A DNA stretch of 64,000 nucleotides from Bradyrhizobium sp. 186 (GTDB lineage Bacteria > Pseudomonadota > Alphaproteobacteria > Rhizobiales > Xanthobacteraceae), in NCBI RefSeq assembly GCF_023101685.1, contig NZ_CP082164.1:6572001-6636000 (forward strand), in the 5' to 3' direction. Position 1 is the first letter of the stretch. The number at the start of each line of letters is the position of its first letter. The translations under genes and the position numbers were made by a program. The notes under the pieces were generated by a model, which ran no database searches, was not told the origin of the DNA, and saw only the letters and a list, made by a program, of their open reading frames with translations. Of the stretch, positions 53,315 to 62,505 are shown in pieces.

Positions 53315-54547
53315 TCAGCCGCGCACGAGCGCACAGCTTCCCTCGTCGAGCGGCCGAAACGCTTCAGTCGCGCCTAGCGTCGAGACCAGCTTGTAGACGT
53401 CGCCGGTGGACGTGCTCTCCGCAGGCTTCTTCACCTCGAAGAGATAGGCCGGATGGATCTTGCGCCCGTCGGCGCGGATCATACCCTGGCCGAAGCAGTC
53501 GTCGTCGGTCGGCATCTTCTTCATCAGCTCGACGACCTCGCGCCCGTTGCGCTTGGCCTGCCCGACGCCGAGCTCCTTCACCGCCTTGAGGTAGTGCAGC
53601 ACACAGGCGTAGTCGCCGGCCTGACTCATGTTGGGATAGACGTTTGCTGCCAGGCGTGGCTTCATCCGGTTCATGAAGGCGCGCGTTCGCTCGTTGAGAT
53701 CCCAGTAGAAAGTCTCGGTGAGCGACAGGCCCTTGGCCGTGGGCAGGCCCATGCCGATGACGTCGGTGACATAGCCGACAAGCGCCGCCATGCGCGTGCC
53801 GCCTTGGTCCAGGCCGAACTCCTGGGCCTGCTTCAGGCAGTTGATCAGCTCATTGCCGGAATTGGCAAAGGCGATCACATTCGCGCCGCTCGACTGGGCC
53901 TGCAGAAGGAAGGACGAGAAGTCGGAGGTTGAGCCGAAAGGATAGCGCACCGAGCCGAGCACGGTGCCGCCGGCCGCCTTGACGAATTTCGCCGCGTCCG
54001 TCTCGGCCGCATGGCCGAAGGCATAATCGGCGGTGAGGAAGAACCATTTCGAGCCGCCCGTGCGCACGAGCGAGGTCGCCGTCGAATGGGCGAGGCACCA
54101 GGAATCCCAGGACCAGTGCACGAGGTTGCCGCTGCAGCTCTTGCCGGTCAGGTCCGATGAGCCCGCGGTGGTGATCAAGGCAGCCTTGTTCTTGTCCTCG
54201 ATCAAATATTTGGCGCCGAGCGCGATCGAGGAGTTGCCGACATTCTCGATCACGTCGACGCCATCCTGATCGAACCATTTGCGGGTGATCGCAAGGCCAA
54301 CATCGGCCTTGTTCTGATGGTCGGCCACCAGGATCTCGACCTTAATGGAGGGATTGGCCGCCATGAATTCGGCGGCCGCCTGCTGCGCGCAGGCGACCGT
54401 GGTAGGCCCCGATACGTCGCGGTAGATGCCGGACATGTCGGTGATCACGCCGATGCGGATCGTGTTGTCGGACTGCGCCCGGGCGAGGCGCGGGGCCAAC
54501 GCCGTGGCGAGGCCTGCACCGACGAAACTGCGGCGTGTCATTTTCAT
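53315..54547 (-). CDS. ABC transporter substrate-binding protein (LivK/amide-binding type 1)
   Basis: A 410-residue periplasmic binding protein of the type I fold. A Tat-like signal (MKMTRRSFVGAGLATALAPR) leads into IRIGVITDMSGIYRDVSGPT, typical of Liv-type receptors, followed by two lobes (VEILVADHQNKADVGLAITR and KWFFLTADYAFGHAAETDAA). No permease or ATPase gene is next to it. It probably delivers its ligand to LivHM encoded at 62.6 kb or to a system elsewhere. Close relatives bind carboxylates and aromatic acids as well as amino acids. Confidence 0.92.
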   Translation of the reverse strand: MKMTRRSFVGAGLATALAPRLARAQSDNTIRIGVITDMSGIYRDVSGPTTVACAQQAAAEFMAANPSIKVEILVADHQNKADVGLAITRKWFDQDGVDVIENVGNSSIALGAKYLIEDKNKAALITTAGSSDLTGKSCSGNLVHWSWDSWCLAHSTATSLVRTGGSKWFFLTADYAFGHAAETDAAKFVKAAGGTVLGSVRYPFGSTSDFSSFLLQAQSSGANVIAFANSGNELINCLKQAQEFGLDQGGTRMAALVGYVTDVIGMGLPTAKGLSLTETFYWDLNERTRAFMNRMKPRLAANVYPNMSQAGDYACVLHYLKAVKELGVGQAKRNGREVVELMKKMPTDDDCFGQGMIRADGRKIHPAYLFEVKKPAESTSTGDVYKLVSTLGATEAFRPLDEGSCALVRG

Positions 54548-54614
54548 GTCGTCTCTCGCTCACCCGCCCTGCCTTCCGGCATGGGCCGTTGTTGATCGCG
54601 CTGGATGGTGTTGA

Positions 54615-56318
54615 TCAGGCTTGCTGGCCGGCCAGATGACGGCCGGTGATGTAACCGAAGGTCATGATCGGCCCGAGCGTGATGCCGGCGCCGGGATAGT
54701 TGCCGCCCATGATCGAAGCGCGATCATTGCCGACGGCATAGAGGCCGGCAATCGCCGTGCCGTCGTCGCGCACCACGCGGCCGACCACGTCGGTGGTCAG
54801 ACCGTCGAACGTTCCGAGATCGCCCATGATGAGCTTCAGCGCGTAGTACGACCCGGTGCCGATGGGGGCGACGTTCGGGTTCGGCTTGTGCTCGGCGTCG
54901 CCGAGATAGCGGTTGAAGGCCGTCGAGCCGCGCTTGAACGCGCGGTCGATGCCGTGGACCGCGCCGTCATTGTACTCGCGCACCGTTGCTTCCAGACCGT
55001 CGGCATCGATGCCCACGGCCGCGGCAAGCTCGCGCAGCGTCGCGCCGCGGCTCAGATAGCCGTTGCGCACGAAGGCGCCGACCGGTACGGGCGCCGGCTT
55101 CGCATAGCCGAGGCCGTATTTGCGGATCGTGGCGTGATCGCAGATCAGCCAGGCCGCGGTCTCCTTGCCGCCCGCGCCATCAGCGATCATTGCGGCGCCG
55201 ACGTCGTGATAGGACTCGGACTCGTTGGTGAAGCGGCGTCCTTGCCCGTTCACCGCGATCACGCCGGGCTTGTAGCGGTCCACGAGATGCGGAAATACGC
55301 CGATGCGATTGCCCAGCGGCACACGCGACACCGGCATCCAGGCCGCCGCATTCGGAAAGCGGATATCGCAGCTGCCGCCCGCCTCCTCCGCCATGCGGAT
55401 CCCGTCGCCAGTGTTGGCCGAGGGCGTCGGCGACAGATGCTCGCCGCCGCGGGCAAGGTGCGGATAGGCGCGCGCGATGCGCGCCTGATCGTGTGGAAAT
55501 CCGCCACTCGCCAGCACCACCGCACGGCGCGCCGTGATCTCGTACTCGCCCTTGGCGTCGCTGACGACCGCGCCCGCAATAATACCGTTCCGGACAATCA
55601 GCCGCTGTGCGGGCGTTGCCGTGAGCAGCGGAATCCCGAGGTCGAAGACGGTCCTCGCAAGCCGCGCCGCCAGCGCGTTGCCACTGGCGACCTTGACGCC
55701 ACGGCGATAGCGCGCGAGATCCCAGAGGTGGCTCGCGAGCCGCTTGGCCACGTAGATTGCGGACGCGAGCGAGCTGGTCACGCGGAAGAAATGCTTCAGC
55801 TCGTCGTTGGACGAGTTGAACATCATGCCGATGAAGGTGATGGTCTCGAGCGGCGGCCGCAGCCGGCGGATCTCCGTGCCGAGCGCGCGGGCGTCGTAGG
55901 GCGCCGCGGTCACCGAGCGGCCGAGCTTCGCCCCGCCCTCCACATCCGGATGATAGTCGGGATAGGCCGACAGCACGAATTTCGCTTCGGTCTCCTTCTC
56001 GAAGAAATCGAGCATGCGCGGGCCGACATCGAGAAAGGCATCGATCGCCGCATCGTCGAAATGATTGCCGGTCTCGTGCTCGAGATAGGTGCGTGCCGCC
56101 TCGCGGCTGTCCGTCACGCCTGCGTCGCGCGCATGGCGATTGCCGGGTATCCACAGCACGCCGCCGGAAAACGCGGTGGTGCCGCCGAAATAGGGATCCT
56201 TCTCGACGATGATCACGTCGAGCCCGCACTTGCGGGCCGTGATCGCGGTGGACAATCCGCCGGCGCCGGAGCCCACGACCAGCACGTCGCATGACAGATC
56301 ACGCGCTTGTCCTGACAT
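54615..56318 (-). CDS. FAD-dependent dehydrogenase, 3-ketosteroid dehydrogenase/fumarate reductase type
   Basis: A 567-residue flavoprotein. The FAD site is DVLVVGSGAGGLSTAITARK (GxGxxG), followed by VEKDPYFGGTTAFSGGVLWI and WIPGN. The C-terminal FAD loop is GLYAVGNDRASIMGGNYPGA, then GITLGPIMTFGYITGRHLA. This is the pattern of 3-oxosteroid 1-dehydrogenases and related flavin enzymes that desaturate ring ketones. ATG 56318 opens the domain; the open frame upstream lacks similarity. It is the first gene of the operon and divergent from the AraC regulator, so control by it is likely. Exact substrate unknown. Confidence 0.9.
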   Translation of the reverse strand: MSGQARDLSCDVLVVGSGAGGLSTAITARKCGLDVIIVEKDPYFGGTTAFSGGVLWIPGNRHARDAGVTDSREAARTYLEHETGNHFDDAAIDAFLDVGPRMLDFFEKETEAKFVLSAYPDYHPDVEGGAKLGRSVTAAPYDARALGTEIRRLRPPLETITFIGMMFNSSNDELKHFFRVTSSLASAIYVAKRLASHLWDLARYRRGVKVASGNALAARLARTVFDLGIPLLTATPAQRLIVRNGIIAGAVVSDAKGEYEITARRAVVLASGGFPHDQARIARAYPHLARGGEHLSPTPSANTGDGIRMAEEAGGSCDIRFPNAAAWMPVSRVPLGNRIGVFPHLVDRYKPGVIAVNGQGRRFTNESESYHDVGAAMIADGAGGKETAAWLICDHATIRKYGLGYAKPAPVPVGAFVRNGYLSRGATLRELAAAVGIDADGLEATVREYNDGAVHGIDRAFKRGSTAFNRYLGDAEHKPNPNVAPIGTGSYYALKLIMGDLGTFDGLTTDVVGRVVRDDGTAIAGLYAVGNDRASIMGGNYPGAGITLGPIMTFGYITGRHLAGQQA

Positions 56319-56498
56319 TGCCGTTTCCTCCCGTGGCCTCGCCGCGCCGTCGTTTTTTAAGTCGGGCGACGCATGGTTCTCTGGATAGGCGCGGCCGCGG
56401 GCGCCGCCAATGGACGAAACTCCTTTTGTATTGTACTTTCCATAAGTGCGGTGCAGCGGCGAACAACGGCCGCCAGCTCCGTGGAGGGAACCGAAAGC

Positions 56499-57386
56499 AT
56501 GATCCCGCACTATTTTTTATATGAGGAGGTGGCTCCGAAGATCGAACCGTCGTTCCTCCATATAGAGCCGATCCCGGTGCGCAGCGGTCGCCATAATTGG
56601 ACAATCCGGACGCACACGCACCCCGACCATCACCAGATCCTGGTGATCAGCAAGGGCGGCGGCGCCATCGAGGTCGAGGGCGTGAGCTGGGAGATCTCGC
56701 CGCCGGCGCTGGTCATTATCCCGGCGCTGACCATCCATGCCATCCGCTTCAAGCCAGGCACCGACGGCTATGTCATCACTGTGGCGCCGCCCTTTCTGCA
56801 ATCCGCGCTCGATGACGATGCCGATCTCGTCGACGGCTTTCGCGTGCCGGCACGCTTCCTGCCGCAACAGATCGGCCGCGACATCGACCTCGTCGGCCTA
56901 TTCGCCTCGCTCGAGCACGAATTCGTCTGGTCGGCTCCCGGCCGCCGCACCGCCATCAAGGCCTATCTGCAACTGCTCGCTGTGACGGTGCGCCGGCTGC
57001 TCGAACAGGAGCGCGTCCGCCCGATCTCCAGCGCGCGGGAAGCGGAGACGGTGGTGCGCTTTCGCGAGCTGGTCGAGCAGCACTATCGCGATCACCCCTC
57101 GCTCGATATCTACGCCCGCAAGCTCGGCGTGACGGCGGCGCGCCTCAACGCCTGCTGCCGGATGACGACGGGCAAGTCGTCGCTGGCGCTGATCAATGAT
57201 CGGCTGCTCACGGAAGCCAAGCGCAACCTGCTCTACTCCGACATGACCGTGAACGAGATCGGCGCCGCGCTCGGCTACGCCGATCCGGCCTATTTCAACC
57301 GCTTCTTCTCCCGCAATGTCGGCCTGTCGCCGGGCCGCTTCCGCGAGCGGCTGGTCTCCGGTGAGACTCGCGCCGCTGCCGGCTGA
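56499..57386 (+). CDS. AraC-family regulator with cupin sensing domain (PobR-like)
   Basis: About 295 residues. The N-terminal cupin-like part (residues about 30-110) includes THTHPDHHQILVISKGGGAI and PPALVIIPALTIHAIRFKPG. The C-terminal AraC domain carries ARKLGVTAARLNACCRMTTG and VNEIGAALGYADPAYFNRFF, followed by GLSPGRFRE. Such proteins often sense aromatic acids and activate catabolic genes. ATG 56499 has GTGGAGGG upstream. It faces the flavin dehydrogenase operon across 180 bases, which should contain both promoters. It converges on the isomerase gene with 15 bases between. Confidence 0.92.
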   Translation: MIPHYFLYEEVAPKIEPSFLHIEPIPVRSGRHNWTIRTHTHPDHHQILVISKGGGAIEVEGVSWEISPPALVIIPALTIHAIRFKPGTDGYVITVAPPFLQSALDDDADLVDGFRVPARFLPQQIGRDIDLVGLFASLEHEFVWSAPGRRTAIKAYLQLLAVTVRRLLEQERVRPISSAREAETVVRFRELVEQHYRDHPSLDIYARKLGVTAARLNACCRMTTGKSSLALINDRLLTEAKRNLLYSDMTVNEIGAALGYADPAYFNRFFSRNVGLSPGRFRERLVSGETRAAAG

Positions 57387-57401
57387 GGCGGCATTGCGCA
57401 A

Positions 57402-58232
57402 TCAGCCGGCGAGAGAGAAGACCAGCCCCTGCCGCTTGAGGATCGCGGCGCCTTGGTCGATATCCTTGAGCGGCTGGTCCGACAGGATCTCGAGAACGAG
57501 CCTGCCCTCATAGCCGCGCTGCCTCAATACCGCGGCGATGGCCGCAAAATCGATCTCGCCCGAGCCGATCGGATCGTGTCGCCACTGCCCCTTCGGGCTA
57601 TCTGACAAATGAACGATGCCGAGACGGGGCCACAGCGCCTTGAGCCCCTCGACCGGATCCTCGCCGATCGCAACGGCATTGGCGACGTCGTAGATTACCG
57701 GCATCCCGGCATAGCCTTCGGCATCCAGAAAGCGAACGATATCGGCGGCGCTCGCTAGCAGCCCCTGCGGATGATTCTCGAGGATGACCGGCACGCCCGC
57801 GCGCTCCGCCTTGTCGTGGATGCGGGCGAAGGCGTCGCGAAAGCCCACGATCAACCGGTCATTGGCCTTGGCAAGCAGCGCGTGCCGGCGGCCGGAGCCG
57901 ACGCAGATCCAGCGCGCACCGAGCTCGGCGGCGCGGTCGATCGCGGCCGCATAAGACGAAACCGCAAAATCGACCACGTCCCGCGAGGGGCTGGCGAGGT
58001 TGATGTCGCTGCTGGCGAGGTCGAGGGCCAGCAGCGACAGACCGTGGCGCTCGATCAGCGCGCGAATTCGTCGGGTGCGCGCGGCGTCCTGCGTCCACGG
58101 ATCGAAGTGCGGCGGCGTCGCCATCAACTGGATGGTGCGATAGCCCGCAGCGGCGAGCCGCTCGATGGCGTCCTCCGCGCCGCAGTCCCACGCGAAGCCG
58201 AAAGTGTGGGCACCGAGCACCGGCAGCGTCAT
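57402..58232 (-). CDS. Sugar-phosphate isomerase/epimerase-like TIM-barrel protein
   Basis: A 276-residue xylose-isomerase-like TIM barrel. It opens VLGAHTFGFAWDCGAEDAIE, has the metal-site glutamate in GVPVILENHPQGLLASAADI, the Asp-Val of MPVIYDVANAVAIGE, histidine in LGIVHLSDSPKGQW, and a late glutamate in GRLVLEILSDQPL. Members isomerise or epimerise sugars, inosols or keto-acids, or act as dehydratases (dehydroshikimate dehydratase type). It overlaps the epimerase gene by four bases and is the last gene of the minus-strand operon that begins with the Gfo/Idh/MocA gene. Confidence 0.9.
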   Translation of the reverse strand: MTLPVLGAHTFGFAWDCGAEDAIERLAAAGYRTIQLMATPPHFDPWTQDAARTRRIRALIERHGLSLLALDLASSDINLASPSRDVVDFAVSSYAAAIDRAAELGARWICVGSGRRHALLAKANDRLIVGFRDAFARIHDKAERAGVPVILENHPQGLLASAADIVRFLDAEGYAGMPVIYDVANAVAIGEDPVEGLKALWPRLGIVHLSDSPKGQWRHDPIGSGEIDFAAIAAVLRQRGYEGRLVLEILSDQPLKDIDQGAAILKRQGLVFSLAG

Positions 58233-59095
58233 GGGGCCGTCCGGTAGAGCTCGATGGTGCGGCGCAAGCCGGGAAACGTGCGCCGCAAGTTGCCCTCGCC
58301 GATGTCCTCCGCGAAGGGAAGCACGGGACCATCGATACCGATCTTCGCAGCCGGCACGACGGCCCGCACGGCCGCGACGACGTCATCGTTCGACGCCACC
58401 TCGCCCGGCAGGTTGAACACATGCGCCCCATCGGGCTCGCGGCGAAGTGCGGCCTCATAGGCCGCGACGACATCGTCGACAAACACGAGGCCGGCCGCGC
58501 TGATATAGGGAATGACATAAGTCTCGCCACGGGCGGCCGCACGGCAGGCCAACGACGGGCCCGCGGTCAATCCGGTTTCCCGGCCATAGCCGTAGACGAT
58601 ATAGGGCCGGAAACCGATGCTGGCGATGCCGTGATCCTCCCAATAAGCCCGCGCGCTGCCTTCGCAGGCGAGCTTGAACGCGCCGTAATGGGTGACGGGC
58701 CGCGGCGTCGTCTCATCGTCAGGGCCGTAAACGCCGGCGCTGCTCGTATAGACGATGCGGCGGATGCCGAGCGCTTGCGCGGCGTTGAAGACGTTCAACG
58801 TGCCGACGAGGTTGATCATCGCGCCGCGCACGGGATCGGCCTTGCAGGCAGGCGTCAGCACGCCGGCGAGATGGACAATTCCGTCGCAGCCTTCGGCTGC
58901 GGCGCGCACCGCCTGCCCATCCGCGATATCGCCGATGCGCCGCTCCACGGACGCGGCGGCGGGTCCGACAATCCCATTGAACTGCGCCGAGCGCTCGACC
59001 GGCTCGAACACGCGCAGCCGATGACCATCGCCCGCGAGCCGTCGCGCCAGCCACGCTCCGATGAAACCGCCGCCGCCTGTGATCAGAATCCGCAT
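58229..59095 (-). CDS. NAD-dependent epimerase/dehydratase (extended SDR)
   Basis: A 288-residue extended SDR. The cofactor site is RILITGGGGFIGAWLARRL (TGxxGxxG), with the segment CDGIVHLAGVLTPA and the catalytic pair in YTSSAGVYGPDDETTPRPVT followed by HYGAFKLACE (YxxxK). Such enzymes act on nucleotide sugars, free sugar acids (uronate dehydrogenase type) or ketones. Its place beside a sugar-isomerase-like gene and a Gfo/Idh/MocA oxidoreductase favours a sugar acid or polyol substrate. It lies 21 bases after the IclR gene. Confidence 0.9.
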   Translation of the reverse strand: MRILITGGGGFIGAWLARRLAGDGHRLRVFEPVERSAQFNGIVGPAAASVERRIGDIADGQAVRAAAEGCDGIVHLAGVLTPACKADPVRGAMINLVGTLNVFNAAQALGIRRIVYTSSAGVYGPDDETTPRPVTHYGAFKLACEGSARAYWEDHGIASIGFRPYIVYGYGRETGLTAGPSLACRAAARGETYVIPYISAAGLVFVDDVVAAYEAALRREPDGAHVFNLPGEVASNDDVVAAVRAVVPAAKIGIDGPVLPFAEDIGEGNLRRTFPGLRRTIELYRTAP

Positions 59096-59116
59096 TATAT
59101 CAGGCCTCCGCGCCGA

Positions 59117-59989
59117 TCAGCTGCCAGCGCCGAAGAAGCTTTCGCCCGGCCGCGCGGCTCGGCCGTAGAGTCCGGGCGAGGCGAGCGTCGCCATCGAGAG
59201 CTCCTGCGCCGTCTGCAACAACGCGGGCGCCAGCTCGAGCATGCGCTCCTCGGTCAGGCGGATATGGGGACCGGCGATCACCACGGCCCCGGTCACCTCC
59301 TTGGACTTGGGGTGACGGATGGGGGCCGCGGACGCGCTCATCCAGGGCGTATAGGTCTGTACGCAGATGCTGACGCCGCGCTTGCGGGTCTGGCGCAGAT
59401 ATTTCAGCAGCGCCGGCCAGCTCTCGGGCGCGCGCGGACCATAATCCTTGCGCAGCCCATAGCCCTGCTTCTCCACCAGCGTGCGCGCATCCTCGTCCGA
59501 CAGGCACGACAGCCAGGCATGGCCGCTCGCCGAGCAGGACAGCCGTCCCACCTGCCCCATGTCCGGGTCGTAGCGCAGTCCGGAGGGCGATCCTTGCGCC
59601 TTGGCCACCCACACGAGCTCACGACCATCGATAATGGCGAGACGCACCAGCTCACCGCTCTCGCGTGCCAGGCGATCCAGGAGCGGCTGGGCGAAATCGG
59701 TGATGCCGCTGCCCGCGAGGAAGGTGAAGGCAAGCGATGCGACCTTGGCGGTGAGCTGGTAGGCGCCCTGCTCGCGCTCCTGCTTGACATAGCCATGCTC
59801 GATCAGACTCGTCAGCACGCGGTGCGTGGCGCTGCGCGGAATGTGCAGCGAGTCGGCGATCTCGAACAACTGCATCCCGCGGGCATTCGTCGCGAGCAGC
59901 TCGAGCACGCCGAGCGTGCGCTCCAGAAGGCCGCTGGGCGCATCGACGGGATCCGGGTTCTTCAGCATCAAGGCAGCATCCTGATTCAC
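59117..59989 (-). CDS. IclR-family transcriptional regulator
   Basis: About 290 residues. The N-terminal winged helix contains LGVLELLATNARGMQLFEIA, then DSLHIPRSATHRVLTSLIEHG. The C-terminal effector domain has LREDA-like text replaced by LVWVAKAQGSPSGLRYDPDM and CSASGHAWLSCLSDE, then YTPWMSASAAPIRHP. The start is GTG, overlapping the stop of the oxidoreductase gene by four bases. It sits inside the operon whose promoter region holds the paired inverted repeats at 61101-61151, and it is the best candidate to bind them, giving autoregulation. The ligand is unknown. Confidence 0.92.
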   Translation of the reverse strand: MNQDAALMLKNPDPVDAPSGLLERTLGVLELLATNARGMQLFEIADSLHIPRSATHRVLTSLIEHGYVKQEREQGAYQLTAKVASLAFTFLAGSGITDFAQPLLDRLARESGELVRLAIIDGRELVWVAKAQGSPSGLRYDPDMGQVGRLSCSASGHAWLSCLSDEDARTLVEKQGYGLRKDYGPRAPESWPALLKYLRQTRKRGVSICVQTYTPWMSASAAPIRHPKSKEVTGAVVIAGPHIRLTEERMLELAPALLQTAQELSMATLASPGLYGRAARPGESFFGAGS

Positions 59990-61041
59990 AATTCCATCTC
60001 CTGATCAGGCCGCACTATCTGACCGGTTTTAGCGGCTTTGTGAACTGCCATCGTGGCCCGCAGGGTCAGCATGCCGTCGCGGGCGGTAATCAGCGGCGCT
60101 TCCTGTGCTCGGACCACCCGCGCCAGATGATCGATCTGCGCCAGATAGGGATCGCCGCGCTCGACGCCAACTGAGTCGCGCGAGATCGGGTCAAACCAGC
60201 TCTTCGCTGACGAATAGTGCCAATAGTCGAGCGTCGGCAGCGCCAGCGCGCCTTCGGTGCCGCTGAGGAAATGCGTCTGCACCGCGGCCGGCTGCGGCGG
60301 ATAGTTCGGGCTCTCGCCGCTGGCGAGATCCCAGTTCCATGGGCTCGCCGCGGTGTCGCTGAGGCTCAGCGTCACCAGCGCACCACCAGCGAGCCGGAGC
60401 AGGATCGCCGCGCTGTCCTCGACCTCGAAGCCGCGCACCGCGTTGGAGACGATCGCCTGCACGGAGGCGATCTCGCCGCAGAGATGACGGACCAGATCGA
60501 TCTCGTGAATGAGGTTGATCAGCACCGGCCCGCCGCCGGGCTCCCGTCGCCATGCCACCTCGAAATAATCGGCGGGCTTGTAGAAGGTCGCAAGCACGGT
60601 CGCGCTGGTCAGACGGCCGAGAGCGCCTTCGGCAATCATGGCGCGGGCCCGCCGCGTGATCGGATTGTGCCGCCGATGGTGCCCGACCAGGACGGGCACG
60701 CCCGCGCGCTCCGAGGCAGCCGCGATCGCGGCCGCATCAGCGAGCGTGCTCGCAATCGGCTTTTCCACAAGCGCCACGATGCCGCGCTCGATGCAGGCGA
60801 TCGCGAACTCGCGATGGGTCGCATTCGGCGTGGCGATGATCGCTGCATCCGGCTTCACCGCACCCAGCAGGTCGCGTGCATCCCCGTAGCAGGGGACGTC
60901 GAGACTTTCCGCGTAAGTCTTTCCCGCTGCGGCTGGTTCGGCGATCGCCGCAAGCCTGCAGCTCTCCGATCGGCGGATCGTCTCGCAATGGGCCCGTCCG
61001 ATTGCGCCGGTCCCGATCACCGCCACGGCGACCTTGCTCAT
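59986..61041 (-). CDS. Gfo/Idh/MocA-family NAD-dependent oxidoreductase
   Basis: About 351 residues. The Rossmann part starts VAVAVIGTGAIGRAHCETIR, continues with IATPNATHREFAIACIERGI, and has the signature lysine in VALVEKPIASTLADA. The C-terminal domain includes GGPVLINLIHEIDLVRHLCG with the catalytic-region histidine. Members oxidise inositols, sugars, sugar acids or reduce dihydro-aromatic acids. ATG 61041 (MSKVAVAV) is chosen; the much longer open frame upstream crosses the regulatory region and has no similarity. It is the first gene of an operon with IclR, epimerase and isomerase genes, divergent from the transporter operon. Confidence 0.92.
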   Translation of the reverse strand: MSKVAVAVIGTGAIGRAHCETIRRSESCRLAAIAEPAAAGKTYAESLDVPCYGDARDLLGAVKPDAAIIATPNATHREFAIACIERGIVALVEKPIASTLADAAAIAAASERAGVPVLVGHHRRHNPITRRARAMIAEGALGRLTSATVLATFYKPADYFEVAWRREPGGGPVLINLIHEIDLVRHLCGEIASVQAIVSNAVRGFEVEDSAAILLRLAGGALVTLSLSDTAASPWNWDLASGESPNYPPQPAAVQTHFLSGTEGALALPTLDYWHYSSAKSWFDPISRDSVGVERGDPYLAQIDHLARVVRAQEAPLITARDGMLTLRATMAVHKAAKTGQIVRPDQEMEL

Positions 61042-61100
61042 TCCGCATCCTCTTTTGATTGGCGTTGCTCCCGGGGAGGCTTCTAGCATGAGCTGGCCAG

Positions 61101-61121
61101 AATTGGAATTTGATTCCAATT
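61101..61121. promoter_or_regulatory. Operator-like inverted repeat A
   Basis: Arms AATTGGAAT (61101-61109) and ATTCCAATT (61113-61121), perfectly complementary over nine bases and separated by TTG. It lies 60 bases upstream of the oxidoreductase start and in the divergent promoter region. Confidence 0.8.
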
Positions 61122-61134
61122 TTCGATTTTGATA

Positions 61135-61151
61135 TTGGAATCCAATTCCAG
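61135..61151. promoter_or_regulatory. Operator-like inverted repeat B
   Basis: TGGAAT and ATTCCA (61136-61141 and 61145-61150) separated by CCA, the same GGAAT-three bases-ATTCC core as repeat A. Its centre is 32 bp from that of A, three turns of the helix, so both would be on the same face. Confidence 0.75.
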
Positions 61152-61231
61152 TCATGATAGGGCAAGCCCCAAGTGCCGCATGCACGGCCCGCCGGCAACG
61201 ACTGGCGCATGTCAGAAGGGGAGGTAAAGCA

Positions 61232-62494
61232 ATGACGGACCAGACGAAGACACGAGCGGCAACCGGCCTGCGCATCGGTCGGCGCGGCCTGCTGTTGGGC
61301 GCAACGTCGCTCGCAGCATCGCGCCTCGGCATGCCCTATATCGGCAACGCGGCAGCCGCCGAGCCGATCAAGATCGGAATGATCTGGGCCAAGACCGGCT
61401 CGATCGTCGATCAGGCCGAATATCTCGCCCAGGGCGGCATGCTCGCACTTGAACAGCGCAACAACACGCTGTTGGGGCGACCCGCGGAGATCGTCTGGCT
61501 GGATGAGCCCAATCCGCAAGGTGCGCAGCAGAGCGCGGAGCGCCTCGTCGGCGAGCAGAAGGTCGTCGGTATTGTCGGCGGCGCGCTCTCCTCCTTTGCG
61601 CTCGCGATTTCGTCCGTCGCCAAGAAGGCCAAGATTCCCTATGTTGCGGCCAATGCCGCCACCGGCGACCTCACCGGCAAATCCTGCAACAAGTACACCT
61701 TCCGTCTACAGCCACCGGTCGACGTTCATGCCCGCGTTCTTGCTCCCTACTGCGCTGCAATCGGCAAGAAGTGGTACCTCCTGACCGCGTCCTACGCTTT
61801 CGGCCAGGACATCAAGCGCGCTTTCACCGACTACATCACCTCCAATGGCGGCACGGTGGTCGGCGCCGACGAGGTGCCGGTCGGCACACCGGACTATTCG
61901 TCCTTCATCCTGAAGATCCGCGCCGCCAAGCCCGACGTCGTGATCGGCGGCATTGCGGCGAGCGATCTCACCACCTTCCTGAAACAGTGGAACGAGCTCG
62001 GCATGAAGGGCAAGATTCCCTTCGCCGAGATCTCCGTCGGCAACACTGACCTGTGGGGCGTCGGCCCCGAAGCCGCCGACGGCCTCTACACCATCACCTG
62101 GTGGTACAAGAATCCGAACAACTCGCCTGAGGAGCAGGCGATGGCGGCGGCCTATGAGAAGAAATACAACAGGCCGGCGGCGGACAAGGCCTGGATGGGC
62201 TGGCTCGGCATGAAGAGCCTGCTCGACTCAATCGAGAGGGCGAAGTCGACCGAGCCCGGCGCGATCGTGCAGGCGCTGGAGAACTGGAAATATCGCCGTG
62301 GCGATCTGGATATTGGCTACCGCGATTTCGATCATCAGATGACGAGCCGCCTTTTGGTCGCCGGCATCCACCCCAAGATTTCAGACAAATGGGACTATTT
62401 CGACGTCAAGGCCGAGTTGCCGAAGACGCCGGACAACATCGCCAAGGCCTTCGGCTCGGCGGGCGACAGCGCCTGCAAGATGGACACGCTCTGA
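61232..62494 (+). CDS. ABC transporter substrate-binding protein (LivK-type 2)
   Basis: A 420-residue type I periplasmic receptor with a Tat-like signal (IGRRGLLLGATSLAASRLGM) and the opening IKIGMIWAKTGSIVDQAEYL. It shows the two lobes with VGIVGGALSSFALAISSVAK and WYLLTASYAFGQDIKRAFTD. It is related to, but not the same as, the receptor at 53315. AGGGGAGG lies upstream of the ATG. It is followed by livH and livM, so it is the dedicated receptor of this transporter. The operator pair lies about 80-130 bases before the start. Ligand unknown; genes around it suggest a sugar-acid or aromatic-type acid. Confidence 0.93.
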   Translation: MTDQTKTRAATGLRIGRRGLLLGATSLAASRLGMPYIGNAAAAEPIKIGMIWAKTGSIVDQAEYLAQGGMLALEQRNNTLLGRPAEIVWLDEPNPQGAQQSAERLVGEQKVVGIVGGALSSFALAISSVAKKAKIPYVAANAATGDLTGKSCNKYTFRLQPPVDVHARVLAPYCAAIGKKWYLLTASYAFGQDIKRAFTDYITSNGGTVVGADEVPVGTPDYSSFILKIRAAKPDVVIGGIAASDLTTFLKQWNELGMKGKIPFAEISVGNTDLWGVGPEAADGLYTITWWYKNPNNSPEEQAMAAAYEKKYNRPAADKAWMGWLGMKSLLDSIERAKSTEPGAIVQALENWKYRRGDLDIGYRDFDHQMTSRLLVAGIHPKISDKWDYFDVKAELPKTPDNIAKAFGSAGDSACKMDTL

Positions 62495-62505
62495 GGTTTA
62501 ACTCT

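Noticed and set aside
54621..56294. 557-codon open frame on the plus strand
   Set aside because: It lies wholly opposite the flavin dehydrogenase gene, which has intact FAD motifs; composition is typical of a GC-driven shadow.
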